64,000 nucleotides of DNA, taken from positions 133,248 to 197,247 of the forward strand of contig JAHLWR010000003.1 in assembly GCA_019057815.1 (NCBI GenBank). The letters are read 5' to 3'. The notes beneath the pieces are model-generated. The model ran no database searches. It saw only the letters and a list, made by a program, of their open reading frames with translations, and was not told where the DNA came from. The position numbers and the translations under genes are program-made. Shown piece by piece: positions 18,774 to 27,784 of this stretch. Origin of the DNA: Candidatus Heimdallarchaeota archaeon (GTDB taxonomy: Archaea; Asgardarchaeota; Heimdallarchaeia; Heimdallarchaeales; Heimdallarchaeaceae). Every line of letters begins with the position of its first letter. The first letter of the stretch is position 1.

Positions 18774-21395
18774 TTATTTTTTTATTCTTTTCTTTTTGAC
18801 TGGTTGTTCAACATATTTTGTGATGTTGAGTGCTATTTTCTCTAATTCTTTTTGTTCTAGAACTCTAGCCAGTCGCTTTATTGCTTCCAAATGATGTACT
18901 ACTGAATCAAGGTAAGAATAGATATCTCCTGGATACAATTGAATATTAAAGTCTTTTCTAATTGCGTCACTTATCATAGTTGGGGAATAACCCTTCATCC
19001 TATAGTCTATGAGTATCTTTGAGAAGTTTATTTCCCCACAGTCACAAAAAGGCATGTCTAAACATTTACAATTGAAGATATGCTTGGACCAAATAGCAAA
19101 AGTTTCCATAATTAATTTTGTGGGAGATTTAGATCCCCAACCATTACCTAAATAAAGATCTCCAATAGCTCCTGAAAATATGTTTGTTGATATTCGTGTT
19201 TTCAAAACCCTTTCAATTTCTCCTTGGATTTTTGGAGATAAGTGAGCTGATCTAAAAGTCTGAATTTTAACAGCTAATGTTAAAGCAAAATCATCGGAGT
19301 AACCTTTTCTTATTTGTCTTTTAATTTCTTGCACTAATCTCAAGGCGTAAGATGGGGCTAGAAATGATTGTGAAACAGCTTTACCTAAGTTGGTAGCATA
19401 GATATTCTTATTTTCAACATATATCATTTTCATTTTCTTTAAAACTCTCATCACATCGCTAATAGGAGATGATTTACCTATAAAATTAGCAAAAACTTTC
19501 TTATCTCTTGAAATATTGAATATTTTGTGTGAAACAACCGTAGCCAATACTTCTTCCTCCTCTTGTAAAGTATCAAGTTCTGGGTTTACATCTTCGATTG
19601 GCTTTGTTAACAAATCAAATGCTATTTGCTCTTCAGTAGCATCTTGTCCAACGAATATTTTCCTTCCAGGTTCGACAAGCAAATACACTTTACCCTTGTC
19701 ATGATAACCTAATCTTCCAGCTCTTCCAAGAATTTGATGAAATTCCGTTACTGTAAGCCATGATATACCCATAGCAAGATTCTCAAAAATAACTAATGAA
19801 GCTGGAAAATCTACACCTACACCTAGAGCTATTGTAGTTGCTACTGTAGAAATCATTCCTTTTTCAAATCCTCTTTCAACTTTTTTTCTCTTATTGAAAG
19901 TTAATCCAGCATGATAATAGGACGCCTTTACTCCTTCACTTTTTAGTTTCTTGGCAAGTTTCTCGCAGTTTCTTCTAGAATTTGTAAAAACTAATGTTTG
20001 ACCTTTAAAACCAGTACTAGAAACTATTTTTTCTTCTGCTTTGCATAAATCTACTAAATATCTTATTCTCTGATCTTCAGTATCAGTAAGAATAGTGTGA
20101 AGTTCTAATGGTACTGGTCGACCGAGGTATTTTACACATGTTGCAGATAATTGCTTTGCTAGCTCGTCAGGATTACCTACAGTTGCAGATAAGTAAATGA
20201 ATTGAGCTTTAGGAAAGTGAGATTTTAGTCGAGCTATCAGACCATTTAAACGAAAGCCTCTACCCTCTGACATCAGCATTTGAATTTCATCAATAACTAT
20301 TGTTCCTATGTTCCCTAATTCGCTAGATTTTTCACTTCTTAAAAGAAAATCAAAAGCTTCATAGGTTGCTACAACAAAACCAGCTTCTTTGTAATCATTG
20401 TCAATAATGGGATTAAATTCTCCCTCAACTTCAATACGACTCATTCCAACGCGAATTGCGGTTTTAATATTCAATTTCCTGTATCTCTTTCTAAACTGTT
20501 CATATTTCTGATTGGTGAGAGCAACTAAAGGAGAGAGATAAATTACTTTTTGACCATTTAGAGCTTTTTTGATTCCTGCTAATTCCCCTACAAGAGTTTT
20601 TCCTGATGTGGTTCCACCCACAATTAATAAAGGTTCATCGTCAAATAATCCACTTTTGATTGCTTTTTCTTGTATGGGGAGCAAAGTTTTGAAACCTTCT
20701 GAGATAAGCAAATGTTTCATTCTCTTTGGAAGACCTTTAATGTCTGAAATATTCACTTGTGTTTTTTGTTTCTTCGCAGGTATAATATCATAAAGCGTTG
20801 ATTCGGGATTCTTTACAGGATCTAGTTCTAAACCCAATGTGATTGAGTCTAATACATCATCAAGATTTTGAGTTCTTTGAGCTTGTTTTTGGTAAAATTT
20901 TGTTAAACCAGTAGATACAACTAGATTCTGTTTCTGCAATTCACTTTGTAATTCTTTTTTACTACAAAACTCGCAAATACGGAAATTCTTATACTTTACA
21001 GATTGATCATCAAGAGAAGTCCAAGTATTCCGATGCATCAAACAATACCAACACACTTTTGCGACTTTGGGTTTGGAAATTTTGAAGGTTTTACAATATT
21101 CTATGAAACTTTTATAATTCCAAGGTAAATCTGTATCTGAAACAAGAAGATATTTTGCTTCACGCAAGTGCTCTGTAGCGACTTTAGGTCGAATGTAAAC
21201 GCTTGAGCTTAATCCTAATCTTGAGTAACGGGATACTCTTAGATAGTCTTTTTCATATACAAATTGAAGTCGCATCTTAACTAAGGGATTTTTGCTATCT
21301 CTTTTTGTATCTATATAAAAATAAACTATATCAGTTGATAATTTAGATTTGTTCCAATTCAATAAAAAGGCAACGTAAGGTTTACGTAGTTTCAT
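18774..21395 (-). CDS. Archaeal SF2 (Ski2-like) helicase with zinc-finger insertions
   Basis: An ATP-dependent nucleic-acid helicase of about 873 residues. Residues 100-150 hold a CxxC...CxxC finger (CWYCLMH, CEFC). The core starts near residue 240: GGTTSGKTLVGE (Walker A), SPLVALTNQKY (Ia), DEIQMLMSEGRG (Walker B, DEIQ rather than DEAD/DExH), YLSATVGNP (III), TNSRRNCEKL (IV) and FHQILGRAGRLG (VI with arginine fingers). A C-terminal cysteine cluster (CKCLDMPFCDCG) and a helical domain follow. The layout matches uncharacterised archaeal helicases of the MJ1401 / DUF5814 type, which is assignment from memory. ATG 21395 is preferred over the GTG nine nucleotides upstream because GGGTG precedes it at good spacing. 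Confidence 0.85.
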   Translation of the reverse strand: MKLRKPYVAFLLNWNKSKLSTDIVYFYIDTKRDSKNPLVKMRLQFVYEKDYLRVSRYSRLGLSSSVYIRPKVATEHLREAKYLLVSDTDLPWNYKSFIEYCKTFKISKPKVAKVCWYCLMHRNTWTSLDDQSVKYKNFRICEFCSKKELQSELQKQNLVVSTGLTKFYQKQAQRTQNLDDVLDSITLGLELDPVKNPESTLYDIIPAKKQKTQVNISDIKGLPKRMKHLLISEGFKTLLPIQEKAIKSGLFDDEPLLIVGGTTSGKTLVGELAGIKKALNGQKVIYLSPLVALTNQKYEQFRKRYRKLNIKTAIRVGMSRIEVEGEFNPIIDNDYKEAGFVVATYEAFDFLLRSEKSSELGNIGTIVIDEIQMLMSEGRGFRLNGLIARLKSHFPKAQFIYLSATVGNPDELAKQLSATCVKYLGRPVPLELHTILTDTEDQRIRYLVDLCKAEEKIVSSTGFKGQTLVFTNSRRNCEKLAKKLKSEGVKASYYHAGLTFNKRKKVERGFEKGMISTVATTIALGVGVDFPASLVIFENLAMGISWLTVTEFHQILGRAGRLGYHDKGKVYLLVEPGRKIFVGQDATEEQIAFDLLTKPIEDVNPELDTLQEEEEVLATVVSHKIFNISRDKKVFANFIGKSSPISDVMRVLKKMKMIYVENKNIYATNLGKAVSQSFLAPSYALRLVQEIKRQIRKGYSDDFALTLAVKIQTFRSAHLSPKIQGEIERVLKTRISTNIFSGAIGDLYLGNGWGSKSPTKLIMETFAIWSKHIFNCKCLDMPFCDCGEINFSKILIDYRMKGYSPTMISDAIRKDFNIQLYPGDIYSYLDSVVHHLEAIKRLARVLEQKELEKIALNITKYVEQPVKKKRIKK

Positions 21396-21444
21396 TACTA
21401 ACACCCTATGGGATTACTTGATTTGATTTGTATTAATTAGGTGC

Positions 21445-21999
21445 TTATTTTTTGGGTTCTTGCATGTTGTGACCGCAACTATTACAGAATTTAGTTGTTA
21501 CAGAAACTTTTGTTTCACAATCAGGACATGAGATTATAAGAGGTTTCCCACATAGTTTGCAAAAATTAAGAGCTGGAACTTCTTCAAAGCAATGAGGGCA
21601 GACTATCAGTTCAATGCCTTTCGTTTTTGGAGTCTTCTTTTTTGTTTCAGAAGGAACCTTCAACCATTGGGGTTTTGATGGTTGGTAACTGTTTGCTTGT
21701 GTATTAACTGAAGACCCAGCTTTCTCAATTGGTGTTGTTGGACTGATAGGTATAGGTTTAGCTTCTTGGAAAGGTTGAATTGTTACGCTTGAAGGAACTG
21801 AGATATAGTTCATTGCTGAAGGATCAATTTCAAAAATATACTTCAAAATATTTGATTCTTCTGGAACAGTAATCTTATTTTTTTGCTGTAGTAGAAGAGC
21901 AAGAGTAAGAAAATCCTTCGCATCTTGCTGATCAGAGCCACACATAGAGCAAATCTTGGATTCTTCGGGAATCTCTTCCCAACAGGCTAAACACTTCAT
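21445..21999 (-). CDS. Multi-zinc-ribbon protein
   Basis: A 184-residue protein with an N-terminal ribbon (CLACWEEIPEESKICSMCG), a Ser/Pro/Thr-rich linker of about 80 residues, and two further ribbons at the C-terminus (CPHCFEEVPALNFCKLCG; CPDCETKVSVTTKFCNSCG). Double zinc ribbons of this type occur in archaeal regulatory and adaptor proteins. No enzymatic domain. It is encoded upstream of the helicase on the same strand, 49 nt away, so co-transcription is plausible. Confidence 0.75.
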   Translation of the reverse strand: MKCLACWEEIPEESKICSMCGSDQQDAKDFLTLALLLQQKNKITVPEESNILKYIFEIDPSAMNYISVPSSVTIQPFQEAKPIPISPTTPIEKAGSSVNTQANSYQPSKPQWLKVPSETKKKTPKTKGIELIVCPHCFEEVPALNFCKLCGKPLIISCPDCETKVSVTTKFCNSCGHNMQEPKK

Positions 22000-22206
22000 A
22001 CTTACACCTTTCGTTTATTAGTAATTATCTAGACTTTTGCACTCATCTAGAAGATAATCTCTGTTTTAATTCGTTCTTAAGCTATTATAAAACTTACTTT
22101 CATGTAATTTGTCTGAATGATGGTGAAAGTAAGAAGAAAAACTATTGATTTCCACAAGCAAATTTAAAAATATATGACTGATTGGTACAACATAAAGTGA
22201 AATAAT

Positions 22207-22599
22207 ATGGCGAAAAAGGTTAAGAAAATTAAGTGCAAGAAATGTGGAACTGAATGGCTACCCTTGGAAGTACCAACAAATAAGGAATGGACAAAAGTGG
22301 CACCGATGCCTGATTCAAAAGGTAATGTGACAATAACCCTTATGGCTACTTGGAATTGCCCTGGATGTGGGAAAAGCAAAATGGGTGCAAAAAGTAAAAC
22401 TAAGGGTGAATTCAAAGAAGAAGATACTAAAAAGTACAAAGTTAAAAGCGCTATTCTATCTGGTGATAAAATCGATCTACCTAAGCTTGCAGAAGAATCA
22501 GGCGTTTCTGTAGAAAATTTGCGCAAAATTATTCCTCTGTACCAGAAGAAGCACAATGTCAAAGGGAAGATTAAAGGAAATTACTATATCCCAGAATAA
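22207..22599 (+). CDS. Zinc-ribbon protein with C-terminal helical domain
   Basis: A 130-residue basic protein. CKKCGTEW and, 36 residues later, CPGCGKSKMG form a four-Cys ribbon with a long beta insertion. The last 55 residues (LSGDKIDLPKLAEESGVSVE, then LRKIIPLYQKKHNVKG) resemble a small winged-helix or helix-turn-helix. Basic charge plus ribbon plus HTH suggests a nucleic-acid or chromatin-associated protein. No named family recognised. A TATA-like aaatatatga lies about 40 nt upstream. A frame on the opposite strand is a shadow. Confidence 0.7.
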   Translation: MAKKVKKIKCKKCGTEWLPLEVPTNKEWTKVAPMPDSKGNVTITLMATWNCPGCGKSKMGAKSKTKGEFKEEDTKKYKVKSAILSGDKIDLPKLAEESGVSVENLRKIIPLYQKKHNVKGKIKGNYYIPE

Positions 22600-22665
22600 A
22601 CACTCTTGCAAAAACTTTTAAATCAGAATTTAAATCTCCAAAACAGACGAAAAGAAGTGAAAATA

Positions 22666-22890
22666 ATGGCAGTTACTGGTTATGCTGGAATCTTTGCAGG
22701 TGGATGGTTAACATTTATGCTTGTTATATTCACAATATTGACAATTGCTTCAATCATCTGGTTAATATTGTACGTTGAAATGTCTCAAAACAAAACCTGG
22801 AAAATGACACTTTCTATTGCTATAATTACTGCAATATCAACAGCCATGGAAATTCAATTAATTCTGATTAAGAGTAATGTAATCTTTTGA
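22666..22890 (+). CDS. Small two-helix membrane protein
   Basis: A 74-residue protein with two hydrophobic helices (FAGGWLTFMLVIFTILTIAS and MTLSIAIITAISTAMEIQL) separated by a short polar loop. The ATG at 22666 follows a purine-rich AGAAGTGAAAATA stretch. An earlier in-frame TTG (22606) would add 20 polar residues directly after the preceding gene and is less likely. No family recognised. Confidence 0.6.
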   Translation: MAVTGYAGIFAGGWLTFMLVIFTILTIASIIWLILYVEMSQNKTWKMTLSIAIITAISTAMEIQLILIKSNVIF

Positions 22891-23070
22891 TTTCTTCTCC
22901 TCTTTTCATTACCATTTTAACTAATTCTGATTTGTTTTCTTTTTGCTAGATTTAATGATGATTTGGAAGTTATCAGTAAGTGTGATTACGAAAAAATTAA
23001 AGAAGAGGGAAACTCATACACCATAAATACTAGCAATCTATGAGCTAATAATTCCTTTAGTGTGATATAT

Positions 23071-23922
23071 ATGCCCACCACATTCTATATTGACTACATA
23101 CCTAATAAAGACTTACAGGCTGAAGTACGACGTCTTGGTCATAAAGGAACCGATAAGACAAAACATGTTGCTCAAATGATTGTTACAAAAGCAATTAAAA
23201 GTAATAAGTTTTCACAATTGAAGATACGAAGCTTATGGAATACAGCAATGAAAAATATGTTCTTCAATAATTACTTACGAATGTTCATTTATATTCCAGC
23301 TCAACAGTTTGAAACTTCCAAAAAAATCAAAGCATTATTGCAAAGAGAAGTTAAACCAATTATTGAAGAACTGGAATTGACTGAACCTCAATTCTATATC
23401 TCAACAATTACCAAAAAACCCAAACATTTTCTTGTAGCCTTAACATTCGAAAAAGTTGATAATTTTTCTTCATTCCTAAAAGTTCCACTAGAAAAACAAC
23501 TGATTCTGACATTTCTACCAGAATTTGGTGTTGCTACTTACTGGCCTATGGATAAAGATCAAAAATTGAAATTTGTTATGAAATTATTGCTTTCTACTTT
23601 TCAAAAGACATCAGAAATTAAGGTTAATTCTCTACTTTTACGAAAGTACTCTACTCAAGAATCAATAAACAAATTGACTATATCAACACCTCAAGAAATT
23701 GCAGGTTTTCCTGGATTAGATGTAATAGAATTCAAAGGTGAAGACGTAGTACTAGGGTTATCTGGTTTAAAGCGAAGACATGATGCTAATGTTGATGTAA
23801 TTACAAGAGTAGGACCATTCACCGAGATTGAATCTCAATCAATTACGTTAACTTGTGGAAAAGGAGTCAAGCTGAAAAACTACAATGGGCTTGAATCACT
23901 ACTTAAAGTGATTAGAACTTAA
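23071..23922 (+). CDS. Unknown archaeal protein, probable soluble
   Basis: About 283 residues, rich in Lys and Ile, with no signal peptide or membrane helix. The first 90 residues are helical and basic (EVRRLGHKGTDKTKHVAQMI). The middle is alpha/beta (FYISTITKKPKHFLVALTFE) and the last 80 residues are mostly strands (GFPGLDVIEFKGEDVVLGLS). An in-frame GTG three codons upstream is an alternative start. It precedes the por operon by 87 nt but looks unrelated to it. I do not recognise the family. Confidence 0.6.
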   Translation: MPTTFYIDYIPNKDLQAEVRRLGHKGTDKTKHVAQMIVTKAIKSNKFSQLKIRSLWNTAMKNMFFNNYLRMFIYIPAQQFETSKKIKALLQREVKPIIEELELTEPQFYISTITKKPKHFLVALTFEKVDNFSSFLKVPLEKQLILTFLPEFGVATYWPMDKDQKLKFVMKLLLSTFQKTSEIKVNSLLLRKYSTQESINKLTISTPQEIAGFPGLDVIEFKGEDVVLGLSGLKRRHDANVDVITRVGPFTEIESQSITLTCGKGVKLKNYNGLESLLKVIRT

Positions 23923-23948
23923 TTGAACTTAATTATGTTGTAGAGAAA

Positions 23949-23960
23949 CAATTATAAAAA
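23949..23960 (+). promoter_or_regulatory. TATA box of por operon
   Basis: The AATTATAAAAAA stretch about 50 nt before porG is the best TATA candidate in the intergenic gap. A GAGG at 23997-24000 follows as ribosome-binding site for the ATG at 24010. Confidence 0.45.
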
Positions 23961-24009
23961 AATATCTTTTTTCTATTAATGAATATGAAGAGATTAGAGG
24001 TTGAAGCTA

Positions 24010-24564
24010 ATGATTGAATTATTGCAAATAAGTAGAGGTGGAAGCGGGGGAGTAACTGGAGCTAAGATATTGGCCGAAGCTGCGCTATATGAAGGAGTGG
24101 AGTCTCAAGCTATTCCAAAATATGGCTCTGAAAGAAGGGGTGCTGCTGTCGAAGCTTACGTTCGTTTTGATGATAAACCAATAAGAATACATAGCCCCGT
24201 GGTTGAGCCTGATATAGCTATGGTTTTGGATACATCACTAATAGATAGGTTGGACTTATCGAAAATTAAACAAGACGGGATAATTATTATAAATTCAAAA
24301 GAAATCCCCGAAGCTTTCAAAGGGACAAATAGAAAAATTGCTTATGTTGATGCTACTGCTATCTCATTGAATTTGGGACTAGTAGCAGGAGGATTTACAT
24401 TAGTTAATACTACAATGCTTGGAGCATTCGCTAAAGCTACAGGTTTAGTAAGTATTGAAAATATCATAAAAGGTATAGAACATACACTTAATCCCAGAAT
24501 AGCTCCCAAGAATGTGGAAGCTACGAAGAAAGCATTTGAGGAAACAAAGGTGGTAATAGTATGA
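24010..24564 (+). CDS. porG: 2-oxoacid (pyruvate):ferredoxin oxidoreductase, gamma subunit
   Basis: Subunit of the cytosolic enzyme that interconverts pyruvate (or a related 2-oxoacid) plus CoA with acetyl-CoA, CO2 and reduced ferredoxin. GRGG-type opening SRGGSGGVTGAKILAEAA and the YGSERRGAAVEAYVRFDD segment are diagnostic of the gamma domain. The ATG at 24010 is preferred because GAGG at 23997-24000 is nine bases upstream; a TTG at 24001 also opens the frame. The 3' end overlaps porD by ATGA. Confidence 0.92.
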   Translation: MIELLQISRGGSGGVTGAKILAEAALYEGVESQAIPKYGSERRGAAVEAYVRFDDKPIRIHSPVVEPDIAMVLDTSLIDRLDLSKIKQDGIIIINSKEIPEAFKGTNRKIAYVDATAISLNLGLVAGGFTLVNTTMLGAFAKATGLVSIENIIKGIEHTLNPRIAPKNVEATKKAFEETKVVIV

Positions 24565-24842
24565 CCAATGAAGGACCAGAAATGCCAATTTTATACCCAA
24601 TAGAAGGATCAGCAGGAAGAACTGGTGATTGGAGAATTTTTCGACCAGTTGTAGATCCAGAAAAATGTAAAAAATGCAATATTTGCTGGCAATATTGCCC
24701 AGATTTAGCTATTACAGCAGCAAATAAGGAAGAGGATAAAGCAATTATATATGATTATGAATATTGCAAAGGATGTGGAATATGTGCAAAAGAATGTCCA
24801 TTTGGCGCAATAACTATGGTTAGAGAGGAAGGTGGTGATTAA
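24561..24842 (+). CDS. porD: 2-oxoacid:ferredoxin oxidoreductase, delta (ferredoxin) subunit
   Basis: A 93-residue 2[4Fe-4S] ferredoxin-like subunit that passes electrons from the catalytic subunits to soluble ferredoxin. Two cluster motifs are complete: CKKCNICWQYCP and CKGCGICAKECP. The N-terminal GDWRIFRPVVDPEKC leader is typical of PorD. Translationally coupled to porG by a 4-nt overlap and directly abutting porA (TAA-ATG). Confidence 0.94.
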   Translation: MTNEGPEMPILYPIEGSAGRTGDWRIFRPVVDPEKCKKCNICWQYCPDLAITAANKEEDKAIIYDYEYCKGCGICAKECPFGAITMVREEGGD

Positions 24843-25979
24843 ATGGTAGGAAAAACAGTAACATTAACAGGAAATTTTGCAGCAGGAAAAGCAGCAGAAA
24901 TGGCAAAACCAAAAGTAATAGCAGTCTACCCTATCACGCCTCAAACAGATATAATCGAATATCTCAGTGGTTTAGTTAGTTCAGGGAAACTCGATGCTCG
25001 TTTTATAACAGTGGAATCGGAGCATTCTGCTCTTGCAGCATGCGCAGGAGCTGCTTGGAGTGGAGTGAGAACTTTTACAGCAACAAGTAGCCAAGGATTA
25101 TTGTACATGGGCGAATGGGTCTTCTGGTCAGGTTATGGAAGATTACCAATAATCATGCCTGTTGTTAATAGATGTCTAGCTCCAGGATGGAGTATCTTCG
25201 TTGATTTGCAAGATTCTATGGCTTTCCGCGATGCAGGATGGATTCAAATCTACACTAAAAACAACCAAGAAGTGTTTGATACAGTTCTTCAAGCTTTCAA
25301 GATTGGAGAGAGTAAAGATATTTCTCTACCTGTTATGCCATGTTTAGATGGTTTTGTTTTAAGTCATACAACAGCGAAAGTAGAATTACCTGACCCAGAA
25401 GAAGCTTACAGCTTTGTTGGGGATTATTCAGATCCTGTTGTTGAAGTAGATGTCGATAATCCTTGGGCTTATGGAGGTTTAGTTGGTCCTGAACAATTCA
25501 ACATAGCTCGAAGAGACTTAATGAAAGCAATGGAAAGAGCTAAAGAAAAAATAATTAAAGTAAACAAGGAGTTCGAAGAAACTTTCGGTAGAAGTTACGG
25601 AAATGGGTTAATAGAACAATATGGGGACGATGATGCTGACTTGACGTTGATAACTATGGGTACAATGGGAGATGAAGCTGATGAAGCAATAGATCAATTA
25701 AAACAGGAAGGCTACAAAGTCAATGGAGTTAGAGTGCGTACTTTTCGTCCTTTCCCTGTTGAGGATATCGTCCGTATTGCAAAGAAAAATCGTAAGCTGT
25801 TTGTTCTAGATAGAGCTGTGTCTTTTGGTCATGAAGGACCTTTAAGAATTGAAATTGAAGCAGTACTAAAGAGACATAACCTTGACATTCCTATAAGTGG
25901 TGATATTGTAGGACTAGGTGGAGAATCAGTTCCTTTCAAGAGAATAATGAAAATAGCAAAGGAGGCTCTAAGGAGTTAA
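24843..25979 (+). CDS. porA: 2-oxoacid (pyruvate):ferredoxin oxidoreductase, alpha subunit
   Basis: A 378-residue subunit with the pyrimidine-binding side of the thiamine diphosphate site. YPITPQTDIIEYL and TVESEHSALAACAGAAWSG are the signature segments; the C-terminal domain II (LTLITMGTMGDEADEAID, VRVRTFRPFPVEDI) is complete. The four-subunit gene order gamma-delta-alpha-beta is the archaeal arrangement. Pyruvate is the likeliest substrate from overall PorA resemblance, but valerate-type 2-oxoacids cannot be excluded without alignment. Confidence 0.92.
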   Translation: MVGKTVTLTGNFAAGKAAEMAKPKVIAVYPITPQTDIIEYLSGLVSSGKLDARFITVESEHSALAACAGAAWSGVRTFTATSSQGLLYMGEWVFWSGYGRLPIIMPVVNRCLAPGWSIFVDLQDSMAFRDAGWIQIYTKNNQEVFDTVLQAFKIGESKDISLPVMPCLDGFVLSHTTAKVELPDPEEAYSFVGDYSDPVVEVDVDNPWAYGGLVGPEQFNIARRDLMKAMERAKEKIIKVNKEFEETFGRSYGNGLIEQYGDDDADLTLITMGTMGDEADEAIDQLKQEGYKVNGVRVRTFRPFPVEDIVRIAKKNRKLFVLDRAVSFGHEGPLRIEIEAVLKRHNLDIPISGDIVGLGGESVPFKRIMKIAKEALRS

Positions 25980-25991
25980 GAGGTGGAAGAA

Positions 25992-26891
25992 ATGGGTACA
26001 AAATTAAAAGATTTAATGAATAATCCCAAAGAAGCTTTTTATAAAGGACATTTTGCTTGCGCTGGATGTGGTTCTGTTTTAGCGCTAAGGCACGCTATTG
26101 GTGCTATTGCTGATAAAGTCATTTTAGTAGTTCCAGCATGTTGTACATCAGTTTATCAAGGATCAGGTAAAGGAGTATCATTCAATGTTCCTACAATAAA
26201 TACAGCTTTTGCGTCTTCAGACTCTGTAGCTTCTGGAATAAAAGCTGCGATGGAAATGAAGGGAAAAGATGTACATGTAGTCGTTTGGGCAGGTGATGGT
26301 GGTACCGCTGATATAGGTATCGCTACTTTGATAGGAGCTTGTGATAGAGAAGAAGACATTCTGCACATCATGTATTCAAACAATGTTTACAGTAATACTG
26401 GTGGTCAAAGGTCTGGTGATACACCTATTGGTGCAAGAACTTCTACTACTCCTGATGGTAATACCACTGCTAGAAAAATGGTTCCCTTTATTATGATGGC
26501 TGATAATGCAAAGTATGTTGCTACGGCTAGTGTTGCTCATCTCACTGATCTTGTAGACAAAGTCAAAAAAGCAGTTTCTCTCAAAGGTTTTAAATTCATC
26601 CAGATTGACGCAACTTGTCCTGTAGCTTGGAAAGTCGATTTCTCCAATAGCATTGAAGTTGCTAGGCTAGCTGTTCAGACTGGTATATGGCCTCTCTTTG
26701 AATGGGATCGTGACATAGGAAAAGTTACTATCAGTCGTCCAAGTCAAAAATATCTTGATAAAGAACATAGAAAACCTATCACTGAATGGACAGAAATTCA
26801 AGGTAGATTTAGAGGAATTACGGAGGAACAGCTCAAAGCTCTGGATGCTGACACTGACAGACAATGGGATTTCATCAAGAAGTTTCTTTAA
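25992..26891 (+). CDS. porB: 2-oxoacid (pyruvate):ferredoxin oxidoreductase, beta subunit
   Basis: About 299 residues. Carries the thiamine diphosphate/Mg motif GDGGTADIG ... NNVYSNTGGQ and a cluster Cys motif near the N-terminus (CAGCG), with TSTTPDGNTT and a Cys in DATCPVAW. Together with PorG, D and A it completes the holoenzyme. ATG 25992 is preferred to the in-frame GTG at 25983 because GAGGTG lies seven bases before it. A T-rich tract follows the stop codon. Confidence 0.93.
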   Translation: MGTKLKDLMNNPKEAFYKGHFACAGCGSVLALRHAIGAIADKVILVVPACCTSVYQGSGKGVSFNVPTINTAFASSDSVASGIKAAMEMKGKDVHVVVWAGDGGTADIGIATLIGACDREEDILHIMYSNNVYSNTGGQRSGDTPIGARTSTTPDGNTTARKMVPFIMMADNAKYVATASVAHLTDLVDKVKKAVSLKGFKFIQIDATCPVAWKVDFSNSIEVARLAVQTGIWPLFEWDRDIGKVTISRPSQKYLDKEHRKPITEWTEIQGRFRGITEEQLKALDADTDRQWDFIKKFL

Positions 26892-26896
26892 TCTCG

Positions 26897-26910
26897 TTTT
26901 TTTTCTTTTT
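26897..26910 (+). terminator. Poly-T terminator of por operon
   Basis: A T-tract (eight T, one C, five T) begins 6 nt after the porB stop. Archaeal RNA polymerase terminates on such oligo-T runs without a hairpin. Confidence 0.6.
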
Positions 26911-27011
26911 ACCTCTATTATTTTTTTCATAATGTTCCATTACCCTCATCGATGATTTAATAACAAATGTAGAATCTTGTTCACCAAGACTGTTAGGAAG
27001 AGAAATAAACA

Positions 27012-27632
27012 GTGGACGAACTTTACAACATGATATATAGCTTTATACAAAGTGCTATTACATTAAAAAAACTCCCAAGACAAGGATGGATTAGGGTGGG
27101 GATTCCCATCTCACAGATTGAGAGTATAGCAGATCATTCCTATAATACTGCTATGTTATCATTGCTCTTGTGTGATTTACATAATTCTCTCTATCCTGAA
27201 AGTGTATTAGAGGCCGAAACTGTCATGCGGATTGCAATAGTTCATGATTTACCTGAATGTGAATACCAAGATTTTGATAGACAACTAGAACTTCTTTTAG
27301 GGAAGGATAAATATCAAGAATTCAAAGGGCAAGTTATCACTAGTGCTAGTACTGAACTACTATCTCTCATTCTTAATGAAGAAGTTAAAAAAATATGGAA
27401 ACAATCTCTTGATGGATATGCAACTAAAAACTCTAGAGAAGCTAAATTTGTTTCATACATAGATAAACTAGAAGTTTTAGTCCAAGCCTTATCTTATGAA
27501 GCTTTAGGTTATCATGAAGTGCTATTTGATGATTTTTGGAATAGTTCAATGGATTATTTGAATAACTGTCCTTTCGATGTTATTAACAACATACTAACAG
27601 TATTAAAAGAGGAAAGAGCAACTTTACATTAA
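27012..27632 (+). CDS. HD-domain hydrolase, HDDC2/YfbR (5'-deoxynucleotidase) type
   Basis: A 206-residue metal-dependent phosphohydrolase. Family hallmarks: RQGWIRVGIP, then IADHSYNTAMLSLLLCDL (first His), then IVHDLPECEYQD (HD pair plus Glu), and a later YIDKLEVLVQALSYE (third Asp). YfbR-type enzymes hydrolyse nucleoside 5'-monophosphates. It starts at GTG 27012; an ATG at 27030 is also possible. It stands alone downstream of the por operon. Confidence 0.85.
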   Translation: MDELYNMIYSFIQSAITLKKLPRQGWIRVGIPISQIESIADHSYNTAMLSLLLCDLHNSLYPESVLEAETVMRIAIVHDLPECEYQDFDRQLELLLGKDKYQEFKGQVITSASTELLSLILNEEVKKIWKQSLDGYATKNSREAKFVSYIDKLEVLVQALSYEALGYHEVLFDDFWNSSMDYLNNCPFDVINNILTVLKEERATLH

Positions 27633-27784
27633 TAAGTTTGTTCTTCTCAAGCATTTAAAATACCTACTGATGAAACTATAACAGCATTTATTAAGAATTA
27701 ATCAATTAAAATTATAAGCATATAGTATATTTGTATTCGTTCGAAACATAGTTCTGAAGAATCCAGCAAAAAGGTGAAAAAAAA